From assembly GCF_042654345.1 (NCBI RefSeq), contig NZ_JBHSGB010000006.1, forward strand, positions 186,001-250,000: a stretch of DNA of 64,000 nt, in the 5' to 3' direction. This stretch comes from Pararheinheimera marina. GTDB lineage: Bacteria > Pseudomonadota > Gammaproteobacteria > Enterobacterales > Alteromonadaceae. A model generated the notes under the pieces. It saw nothing but the letters and a program-made list of their open reading frames with translations. It had not been told where the DNA came from and made no database searches. The translations under genes were made by a program, and so were the position numbers. Every line of letters starts with the position of its first letter. Position 1 is the first letter of the stretch. This document shows, piece after piece, positions 54,088-63,200 of this stretch.

Positions 54088-55068
54088 ATGAGCACGAACT
54101 TTACCTTCAGCATTAAACGCATCGGCTTTGATGAGCATTACCAGCCGGCCAATAACACGCGGATCACCACCAATTTTGCCAATTTAGCCCGGGGTGAAAG
54201 CCGCCAGCAGAACCTGCGCAATGCGCTTTGTATGATCAACAGCCGCTTTAATGCGCTGGCTCCGTGGGACAACCCTAACCTGAACCGCTATGCCGTCGAG
54301 CTGGAGATCATTTCGGTGGATCTGGCCGCAGAAGGTCAAAGTCACAGCTTTCCGACCATTGAAGTGCTGAAAACCAGTATTCTGGACCACCAGACCGGTC
54401 AGCGCCTGGCGGGCATTGTCGGCAATAACTTCTCGTCTTATGTGCGGGATTACGACTTCAGCATCCTGCTGCCTGAACACAACAAAAACCAGCCACAGTT
54501 CAGCATTCCAGCTAACTTTGGCGATCTGCATGGCAAGTTATTCCAACTCTTTGTGAACTCAGCGGCCTATCAGCAGAACTTCGACAAGCCGCCAGTGATT
54601 TGCCTGAGCGTGTCGGACAACAAAATTTATCAGCGCACCAGCAACCAGCACCCGGTTTTGGGGGTGGAATACCAACCGAACGAGCCGTCGCTGACCGAAC
54701 TGTATTTCAAAAAGATGGGCTTGCAGGTGCGCTATTTTATGCCGCAAGGCAGCGCCGCCCCGCTAGCGTTTTATTTTGTCGGCGACCTGCTGAATGACTA
54801 CAGCAACCTGGAGCTGATCAGCACCATTGCCACCATGGAAAGCTTCCAGAAAATTTACCGGCCGGAGATTTACAACGCCCATCAAAGCGCAGGCGCCAGC
54901 TATCAGCCTAACCTGAAAAACCAGGCACATAACCTGACCAATATTGTGTACGACCGCGAAGAGCGCAGCCGCCTTGCGGTAGAACAAGGCAAGTTTGCCG
55001 AAGAGCATTTTATTAAACCGCACAGAGCCGCCTTAGAGCAGTGGTCGTCTCGTGCGCTGCACGCCTGA
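54088..55068 (+). CDS. mesX: MesX (DUF1852), partner of methionine synthase MesD
   Basis: A 326-residue DUF1852 protein. The start is ATG 54088 (MSTNFTFSIKRIGFDEHYQPA), with GGAGA seven bases upstream; the frame extends to 54031 through a repeat flank. Family marks: TRITTNFANLARGESRQQNLRNALCMINSRFN, VELEIISVDL and AHNLTNIVYDREERSRLAVEQG. DUF1852 proteins are established as required with MesD for a folate-independent, oxygen-dependent methionine synthase. The adjacency here repeats that pair. Confidence 0.88.
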   Translation: MSTNFTFSIKRIGFDEHYQPANNTRITTNFANLARGESRQQNLRNALCMINSRFNALAPWDNPNLNRYAVELEIISVDLAAEGQSHSFPTIEVLKTSILDHQTGQRLAGIVGNNFSSYVRDYDFSILLPEHNKNQPQFSIPANFGDLHGKLFQLFVNSAAYQQNFDKPPVICLSVSDNKIYQRTSNQHPVLGVEYQPNEPSLTELYFKKMGLQVRYFMPQGSAAPLAFYFVGDLLNDYSNLELISTIATMESFQKIYRPEIYNAHQSAGASYQPNLKNQAHNLTNIVYDREERSRLAVEQGKFAEEHFIKPHRAALEQWSSRALHA

Positions 55069-55180
55069 AGCTGCCGTATCGCCGCCAGAGCCCACTTACC
55101 TCGCGGCCATGCTGCAGCTGCAGCGCTTAACGCCCTGCACCTGGCACCAGGCCATTAACGAACAGAACACAGAGCATTAA
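55052..55180 (+). CDS. Possible small ORF between mesX and mesD
   Basis: A 42-codon frame from GTG 55052 overlaps the mesX end by 17 nt, and its TAA shares one base with the mesD start (TAATG). It would read EPTYLAAMLQLQ, then RLTPCTWHQAINEQNTEH at the end. Codon use resembles the neighbours. There is no good ribosome site and no known family. It may instead be an out-of-frame tail of an older, longer mesX. Confidence 0.3.
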   Translation: MRCTPEAAVSPPEPTYLAAMLQLQRLTPCTWHQAINEQNTEH

Positions 55181-56217
55181 TGATGAGAAAACTACTCCCC
55201 ACCTCTACCGCAGGCAGCCTGCCAAAACCAAACTGGCTGGCCGAACCTGAAACCTTATGGTCGCCATGGAAACTGCAAGGTGACGAACTGGTCAGTGGCA
55301 AACAAGACGCGCTGCGCTTGTCGTTGCATGAACAAGAGCAGGCAGGCATTGATATCGTCAGCGACGGCGAGCAAAGCCGCCAGCATTTTGTCACCACCTT
55401 TATCGAACATTTAGACGGCGTCGACTTTAGCAAACGCGAAACCGTACGCATCCGTAACCGTTACGACGCCAGCGTGCCTACAGTGGTTGGCCCGGTCAGC
55501 CGCAGCAAACCCGTGTTTGTTGAAGACGCCAAGTTTTTACGCTCACAAACCAAAGCGCCAATCAAATGGGCCCTGCCTGGCCCAATGACCATGATCGACA
55601 CCTTGTACGACGCCCATTACAAAAGCCGCGAAAAACTGGCCTTTGAATTTGCCAAAATTCTGAACCAGGAAGCCAAAGAGTTAGAAGCAGCAGGGGTGGA
55701 CATTATTCAGTTTGATGAACCCGCCTTTAACGTGTTTTTTGACGAGGTGAACGACTGGGGCGTTGCTGCACTGGAGCGCGCCATTGAAGGCCTGCAATGC
55801 GAAACTGCCGTGCATATTTGTTATGGCTACGGCATTAAAGCCAACACCGACTGGAAGCAAACCCTCGGCAGCGAATGGCGCCAGTACGAAGCGGTGTTTC
55901 CCAAGCTGCAGCAATCGAGCATCGACATTATTTCGCTGGAATGCCACAACTCGCATGTACCGATGGAGCTGCTGGAACTGATCCGCGGCAAAAAAGTGAT
56001 GGTGGGCGCCATAGATGTGGCCAGCAACAGCATTGAAACGCCAGAACAAGTGGCCGCCACTTTGCGTAAAGCGCTGCAGTATGTAGACGCCCACAACCTG
56101 TACCCCTGCACCAACTGCGGCATGGCGCCACTGTCGCGCCAGGTGGCACAAGGCAAGCTCAATGCCTTAGCAGCGGGGGCAGAGATAGTGCGGCGGGAGC
56201 TGGCGGGTCAAAACTAA
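55180..56217 (+). CDS. mesD: Folate-independent methionine synthase MesD
   Basis: A 345-residue short MetE-like (UROD/MetE barrel) enzyme without the N-terminal half of MetE. Family marks: LPTSTAGSLPKPNWLAEP, GIDIVSDGEQSRQHF, WALPGPMTMIDTLYD, IIQFDEPAFNVF, and zinc-site regions VHICYGYG, ISLECHNSHV and CTNCGMAPLSR (His/Cys, Glu and Cys ligands). With MesX upstream this is the oxygen-dependent core-MetE type that makes methionine without methyl-folate. Methyl donor not known. Two ATGs open the frame. Confidence 0.88.
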   Translation: MMRKLLPTSTAGSLPKPNWLAEPETLWSPWKLQGDELVSGKQDALRLSLHEQEQAGIDIVSDGEQSRQHFVTTFIEHLDGVDFSKRETVRIRNRYDASVPTVVGPVSRSKPVFVEDAKFLRSQTKAPIKWALPGPMTMIDTLYDAHYKSREKLAFEFAKILNQEAKELEAAGVDIIQFDEPAFNVFFDEVNDWGVAALERAIEGLQCETAVHICYGYGIKANTDWKQTLGSEWRQYEAVFPKLQQSSIDIISLECHNSHVPMELLELIRGKKVMVGAIDVASNSIETPEQVAATLRKALQYVDAHNLYPCTNCGMAPLSRQVAQGKLNALAAGAEIVRRELAGQN

Positions 56218-56241
56218 AGGATTGAATGCTGGCTCAGCGCT

Positions 56242-56271
56242 AAAAAAACAGCCAGGCAGTGCCCGGCTGTT
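56242..56271 (-). terminator. Rho-independent terminator after the rhlE-like gene
   Basis: AACAGCC (56247-56253) and GGCTGTT (56265-56271) form a 7-bp stem; on the minus strand a T run follows (A run 56242-56248). It can also slow transcription from mesD on the plus strand. Confidence 0.8.
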
Positions 56272-56300
56272 ATCTATACATCAAATGAATTCAAGCCAGC

Positions 56301-57581
<1,281 letters not shown>

Positions 57582-57762
57582 AAAAATTCCTCTGCCAACT
57601 GGCTACAGCAAAATTAAGGGGGCGAAATATACAGCATTTTTGCTGCAGTTAAGAGCTTTGTTTACAAAACATACCGCTTTGGCGGCCGAAAGACGGCGAA
57701 TTCAGGCCTGAAGTGCCCTAGTGACCAAGGGTCAGACCTCATTCAGCGCCCAAGGGCAGCAC

Positions 57763-58068
57763 TTAGTCCTCAAAGTCAACATCAGGGCGTGGCAGATGTG
57801 TGCAGCTGCGCGCCAGAATTTCGACATAAAACGCTGGCCATTGCTGTTCAACAGCAGCGTCGATTTTCTTATTGATATCAGAGTTAAACACTTTCACTGC
57901 CTGTTGTTCGGTCTCGCCAAAACGACAGTCAAAAGCCCAGTAATCTTTACCTTCTGGCAAGGCTTTACGACGTTCTCTGGCCAGGTATTTTTTAATTTCG
58001 TGTTTAATTGCATCGACCAAACGGGCTTGCTGCAATTTAGCGTGTGTTAATGCAAAGGTCTTTTTCAT
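57763..58068 (-). CDS. DUF6172 family protein
   Basis: A 101-residue basic protein. MKKTFALTHAKLQQARLVDAIKHEIKKYL and RERRKALPEGKDYWAFDCRFGE match the short DUF6172 family; function unknown. It lies between the helicase and the toxin-antitoxin operon with no close neighbour, so it is probably its own unit. Confidence 0.75.
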   Translation of the reverse strand: MKKTFALTHAKLQQARLVDAIKHEIKKYLARERRKALPEGKDYWAFDCRFGETEQQAVKVFNSDINKKIDAAVEQQWPAFYVEILARSCTHLPRPDVDFED

Positions 58069-58242
58069 AGGAATTCCTAACTGAATGCGGTTGGCATAAA
58101 CGCTGCCTGGCTCAAAAGGCCGGGCATTCTACATGGATATAGGCGTTATCACCGCCAAAATCTGCAGCGAAGCGCTAAATAATGCCGGTGATGCCGCACT
58201 AGTGTAGTGGATGATGGGCTTGTGGGGTCTGGAGTTATCCAG

Positions 58243-58497
58243 TTAAAGGTCGTTTAACTGAACTTCAATGTCGCGCTGTTTTGCCCTTTGTACAACCAGC
58301 GCAGCCAACTCCAGGTCGTCCATATAGTTTATTAAAGCTTCATAAGCTTTTGCCGGAACGCAGTAAAATACGGGTTCATTATGCGCAAGCACTGCCACCG
58401 CATAACCTTCAGCTTTCGCAACAACCGCCATAGGATTCAACTGAAACTCTGCGATGCTGGCTGTCTGCTCTGCCAAGACAGAATAAGCTTCAGGCAT
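58243..58497 (-). CDS. Phd/YefM (StbD-like) antitoxin without an adjacent toxin
   Basis: An 84-residue antitoxin-type protein. ASIAEFQLNPMAVVAKAEGYAVAVLAHNEPVFYCVPAKAYEAL matches the Phd/YefM fold of StbD-like antitoxins (DNA-binding N-terminus, toxin-wrapping acidic C-terminus). It begins one base after the stop of the SecB-like gene, so it is the fourth gene of the mqsR-type operon. The 174 nt after its stop hold no ParE/RelE-type toxin. It may be a relic, an anti-addiction part, or a working fourth member. Confidence 0.82.
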   Translation of the reverse strand: MPEAYSVLAEQTASIAEFQLNPMAVVAKAEGYAVAVLAHNEPVFYCVPAKAYEALINYMDDLELAALVVQRAKQRDIEVQLNDL

Positions 58498-58498
58498 G

Positions 58499-58981
58499 CT
58501 ACTCCCCTTCGCGCTCAGTCGATTTTTCTATGCTTTCGAATCCAAACTGACACATATGCACTGTGACTCTGGGCAGCCTCATACGCTCGGTCTGGGACAT
58601 TAAAAACTCACGCCAAAACGGCCAGACATGATGATGTACATTCTTTTTGGAAAACTCGGCAATAGCCTCGTTAGAAATCACTTTTTTCATCACGTATTCA
58701 GCGGCAAAAGTTGCTTCAATGCAGGCCTTTTGCACAGGCTCCTGCCCTTCGGCTTCCTCTACCCATCTAAAGCCATAACCGCACTCAACCCGCACCAAAT
58801 GCTGCCCATCCTTTAACTCAATAGCAGATACGGCCGGCAAAGCCGAACGCGTTTGAGTCTGAAACAGGTCAAAGTTTTCATATTTTGCAGGCGAATCTGC
58901 GGCCACACTACTTTGAGCATGAACAAGGTACACATCGTTGATACTTAAATGATCAATAGCCTCTTGCAGCAACAGGTTCAT
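58499..58981 (-). CDS. SecB-like chaperone of a toxin-antitoxin-chaperone system
   Basis: A protein of about 160 residues with a SecB-type fold. The segment AEYVMKKVISNEAIAEFSKKNVHHHVWPFWREFLMSQTERM, then LPRVTVH, is the SecB core. In TAC systems such a chaperone protects the antitoxin through its C-terminal addiction segment. ATG 58981 lies 4 nt after the mqsA stop. An ATG at 59002 overlapping mqsA by 17 nt is an alternative start. The dedicated partner role follows from context. Confidence 0.8.
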   Translation of the reverse strand: MNLLLQEAIDHLSINDVYLVHAQSSVAADSPAKYENFDLFQTQTRSALPAVSAIELKDGQHLVRVECGYGFRWVEEAEGQEPVQKACIEATFAAEYVMKKVISNEAIAEFSKKNVHHHVWPFWREFLMSQTERMRLPRVTVHMCQFGFESIEKSTEREGE

Positions 58982-58985
58982 GGCT

Positions 58986-59531
58986 TCACCGCCAACTTTC
59001 ATTCACGACCAGCTGAAGCTTAGGCATCAAAGGCTTCACCTCCGCGCCAACGCAAACTTTCGCTAGGTGCTGCTCCACTGTATTCGAGTGCCATGCGGGT
59101 ACATCCGCTTTGGGAACCAGCCCTATCCGTTCCGCCAGAATATGGAATGCGTCCACCGAACTGGCAGCAAGCCGAATTAATTTGTCCATCGCCTCGGATT
59201 GGGTGACATCATCAGCTTCATACTTGGCAAAAGCCACCGGGCCGCCACCAAATACTTTGGCAGCCTGAGCCTGAGTAATACCAAGTTGCTCGCGAACTGC
59301 TTTCACCTCTGCGCCGGTTAAAAAACCGTCCACCTGCTTTTTAAAAGCAACCACAGCGCGCTTGTTAGCGCGTACTTGACCGGCGTCAGCTTGCTCTGAA
59401 CCACAATGATCACACACAGAGAAATAGCTGACGATCGCGGAAGATTGACCTTTATAGTCGACAAGCTGAGAACCTGACTGCAGTGCTAAATGCCCTTCGC
59501 CACATAAAGGGCAAAGATCTTTACCTTGCAT
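58986..59531 (-). CDS. MqsA-like antitoxin with zinc finger and HTH
   Basis: A 181-residue antitoxin. An N-terminal CxxC-CxxC zinc domain (CPLCGEGH at 7-14, CDHCGSEQ near 39) is followed by an HTH_3/XRE domain (LTGAEVKAVREQLGITQAQAAKVFGGG, about 92-118). The C-terminal extension (about 140-181, WHSNTVEQHLAKVCVG) is longer than in classical MqsA (131 residues). Such an extension is where chaperone-addicted antitoxins carry their SecB-binding stretch. It follows the toxin gene by 13 nt. Confidence 0.85.
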   Translation of the reverse strand: MQGKDLCPLCGEGHLALQSGSQLVDYKGQSSAIVSYFSVCDHCGSEQADAGQVRANKRAVVAFKKQVDGFLTGAEVKAVREQLGITQAQAAKVFGGGPVAFAKYEADDVTQSEAMDKLIRLAASSVDAFHILAERIGLVPKADVPAWHSNTVEQHLAKVCVGAEVKPLMPKLQLVVNESWR

Positions 59532-59544
59532 ACAACTCTCCTTT

Positions 59545-59862
59545 TTAGCTACCTGACGGATGACTGGATACCACTAAAATCAGCTGCCCCGTCTTACCAA
59601 TAGCAAATTTCAAATAAAACTCTGTGTTGAAGTAATCACCAAGGGCGTCGTTCATACGCCGCTCAACCACAAGGTACGCATCACAGGCCGCCCAAGCCCC
59701 ATTTGGTTGCTGTCTGCACCACTCAGAAGCCAGATACCTACCTTCGAGCAAAGCAAGTTTCAGTAAAGCTGCAACATCTTCCAGATCCATCGACCATTTT
59801 TGTAAATCCTGCACACAACCTTTGGTCCATGCCCTGATCCGCTCTGGCTTTAACAGTGGCAT
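59545..59862 (-). CDS. MqsR-like toxin (mRNA interferase)
   Basis: A toxin of about 105 residues if translated from ATG 59862 (MPLLKPERIRAWTKGCVQ), with GGAG five bases upstream. The C-terminal AYLVVERRMNDALGDYFNTEFYLKFAIGKTGQLILVVSSHPS is the MqsR-family end. An ATG at 59967 gives 140 residues, but it lies inside the operator palindrome and promoter, so the shorter form is preferred. As in MqsR/MqsA systems, the toxin gene comes first. It cuts mRNA by family analogy. Confidence 0.8.
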   Translation of the reverse strand: MPLLKPERIRAWTKGCVQDLQKWSMDLEDVAALLKLALLEGRYLASEWCRQQPNGAWAACDAYLVVERRMNDALGDYFNTEFYLKFAIGKTGQLILVVSSHPSGS

Positions 59863-59958
59863 CACATCTCCAACAGGATACAAAGGTCCACCAGCAATTT
59901 TCTGCCTGCCTTGCGCTGTTGGGTCTAAGCCCTGTTGATAGCGGCTGAGGATAATACA

Positions 59959-59977
59959 ACTTACCATTATGGTAAGT
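59959..59977. promoter_or_regulatory. Palindromic operator of the mqsR-type operon
   Basis: ACTTACCAT (59959-59967) and ATGGTAAGT (59969-59977) are perfect inverted arms around one T. On the minus strand it lies just after a TTGGAC box and just before TATTAT, so a bound antitoxin would block the promoter. MqsA-type antitoxins bind such palindromes. Confidence 0.75.
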
Positions 59978-60226
59978 CCAAGAGTTTCGTCAATGTTCCC
60001 AGCAAAATGTTCATCTCACTTTCCTTGTGCGTGGTTATGCGCAGACCAACAGTATGGTTGAAATTTAGCGTATGCAGCCCTTTCGAAAAGTTCATTTTTA
60101 TCAAATCCCGTCCTTAGTTGTATTGCGTTTAGGAACCTCCATTGCTATGTTGGTTTTGTCTCCAATCCAGCAAAAAAAACAGATTGATCAAAGCAATGTG
60201 AAATCAATACTTTAAAGAGGGAATTT

Positions 60227-63200
60227 ATGATTGTTGAGCAGCAACTGGAACGTGCGCGCCTTGAATTATTAGATATGGGCCTGCGCGCTAACCCGCAGCT
60301 GAATTACCGCAGCGGTAGTAAAGCGCTCGACATTATTGATGAAAAGTCGGCCAGCATTTTCCAGATGCTGGTTGAACAAGAAAGCCCCCTCAGCTTTTTA
60401 CCGCTGCCAGAAGCCTACCAACAAAAAATTGCCGACAACGAAGATGAAGGCACCTTTTTCCAGAGCGACGACGAAACGGAATTACCACCACTTGATTTGT
60501 ACCTGGAAGAAAAAAAGGGCGCGGCCCGCTTTAGCGACAAATACCTGCAAACTGGTTTAATCCCCGCCAAGCTGGATAAAGCACTTTTGAAACTGGAAGC
60601 TGAAGCCCATACCATGCTGCAGGAGCAAGGGGTTGAAGTGCTGTATTTAGCGCTTGGATTTTTGCAATGGCATGAGCCGGCCAATACCTCGGTGTCGCGC
60701 TATGCACCATTAATTCTGGTGCCTGTTGCCCTCACCCGCTCATCGGCCAGAGACAGTTTTAAGCTCCGTTACACCGGCGAAGAATTGGGCTCTAACCTCA
60801 CACTGGCGGCCAAACTAAGAACGGAATTTAAATTAGTGCTGCCTCAGTACAGCGATGAAAGTTCAATAACTGATTACTACCAGGCAGTTGCAGAATCTAT
60901 TTCGGCTCAGCCGACCTGGCGTGTACACCCGGACAAAATTGGCTTGGGTTTATTCTCATTTGGCAAGTTTCAGATGTATATGGATTTGGACCCAAGCGGC
61001 TGGCCAGAACAAAAGCGGCCGTCACAGTTGCCGCTTATTGGTCGGTTGTTTAGAGATGGCTTTGCTGAACAAGCAGCCATTAATCCCGATGACTTAAATC
61101 ATCCTGAAAAGCTGCATTTGGTAAAAGACGCAGACTCCAGCCAAATTGAAGCCATCCTTGCGATGAAAGCAGGCTCAGATTTAGTTATTCAGGGCCCGCC
61201 TGGCACCGGTAAATCCCAGACTATTACCAATATCATTGCCGAAGCCGTTGCGCTGGGTAAGAAAGTACTCTTTGTCGCCCAGAAAATGGCAGCTCTGGAA
61301 GTGGTGAAAAAGAGACTGGACGAGTCTCACTTGGGTTATGCAGTGCTGGAACTACACAGCCATAAAAGCACCAAAAAGACGGTGCTGGCATCTATTGCTG
61401 AATCTTTAGATCAAGGCCGCCCACAAACCCAAAGCAGAGAAAGTGAACTACTCTACCTAGCCGAATCCAAAAGCCAGTTGGACAACTATGTGCAGGCCAT
61501 CAAAAGCCCAATACGGCAGAGTGGCCTCAATTACGTGGAAGCACTCGGCACTTTACTTCAACTCAACAGCCAAATTGCTGACTCTGCGCTTCCCGTCATC
61601 CCCTTTAGTTATTTTGAAGCATGGACAGCGGACCAATACAACAGCGCTCGCAAACTGGTTATCGAGCTGACAGAACAGTTAGCACGTATAGGCGAACCAG
61701 CAGAACACCCCTTTGCAATGTCGCTTCGCACTGATTTTTCACCAGCCCAACAACAGGCATTAGTGAGCACGATTTATGAGGCGACAAAGTTACTTGAGCA
61801 GATTGAAACTGAAAGCCAGGCCACAGCCCACTACCTGCAACTGAACAAACCAGAATCGTTAAACAGCGTTGCACCGCTTGCGGCCACCGTACTATGGCTG
61901 GCTGACGTACCCGACTTAAAACGAGTCAAGGTAAATAACCCGGTATGGGCTGACGAGCCAAAGAAAATAGCGAATGGTTTAGCCTGCTTAGAGAAATTTT
62001 TGGCCGTAAAAGCACAATGCGAACAGCACTTTATCGCCCAGGCTCTGGATGCCGATTTACTCAGTATTCGGCAAGGCCTGATCGGGAGAACCGATAAGTG
62101 GTGGCGCTTTTTATCCGCTGCGTACCGCCAGGCGAAAGCGAAATTGGCTGGCTTATGGCGCGGTGAGTTGCCAGCAAATAGCGCAGACTGGTTTATCGCG
62201 TTAGACGCTGGTCTGAACTACCAATCTTTGAAAAAAGAATTGGCGTCTTATCAGGCCACACTGGCTGAAGCTTTTGCTTCACAATGGCAAGGTGAACACA
62301 GCGATATACAAACCTTGCAGCCCATTCATCAGTGGATAGCCAATTTCCACAGCAAAGTAGCAACCAACGAGCTGCCGTTGTCACTGGCTGCATTGATTGA
62401 CCAAGGCGCAGATAAACCGCGGCTTCGCAGTAGTGCAGAAAAACTTAACCACTTAAGCAACGCCATTGAGCTACAAACGAACACTCTGAAAGAACTGGTG
62501 CAAATTGATGCGAACGACTCTAGGTACCACTTCAGCACTGTGCCTTTTGCCGAATTTAAAGGCCTGTTAGCCAGCTGGAGCAACCCAGCCTTGCTGTATG
62601 ATTTCGCTCGCTACAACCAGATCATTCAGGCGTTATTGCCCTACCAGATAAAGCCGCTTACCGACCAGGCTTTTCGCTGGAACAAAGCGCCCAACTTGCT
62701 GCTTAGCATGTTTGAACACAGCTATTACCGAGGTTTAGTAGACCACGCCTATGATGCTTGTGAAGCCATCCGCCGCTTTGACCGACACAAACACGAACAA
62801 AGCCTGCGTGAATTTAAACGCATTGATGGCAGTAGTTTGTATTTTGCACAAGAACAGCTGGTACACAACTTATACGAGCGCCTGCCGAAAAAAACCGCCA
62901 AAGGCGAAATGGAGTTGGTACTGCGTGAGCTCGGCAAGAAAAAACGCCATATTCCCATTCGTAAACTGCTGGCCGAAGCCGGTACTGTAATTCAGCAAAT
63001 TAAGCCCATTTTTATGATGAGCCCAATGTCGATTGCCACCTATTTAAAGCAAGGCGCGTTGGATTTCGACCTAGTGATATTTGACGAAGCCAGCCAAATA
63101 CCGGCCCCGGACGCTTTGGGAGCCATGCTGCGCGGCAAACAAGTGATTGTGGTGGGTGACAGCAAACAAATGCCGCCGAATAACCTGTTTGGTAAGGCCG

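Noticed and set aside
59863..59967. N-terminal extension of the MqsR-like toxin from ATG 59967
   Set aside because: That ATG lies within the operator palindrome and upstream of the likely transcript start; ATG 59862 has a better ribosome site and gives the usual length.
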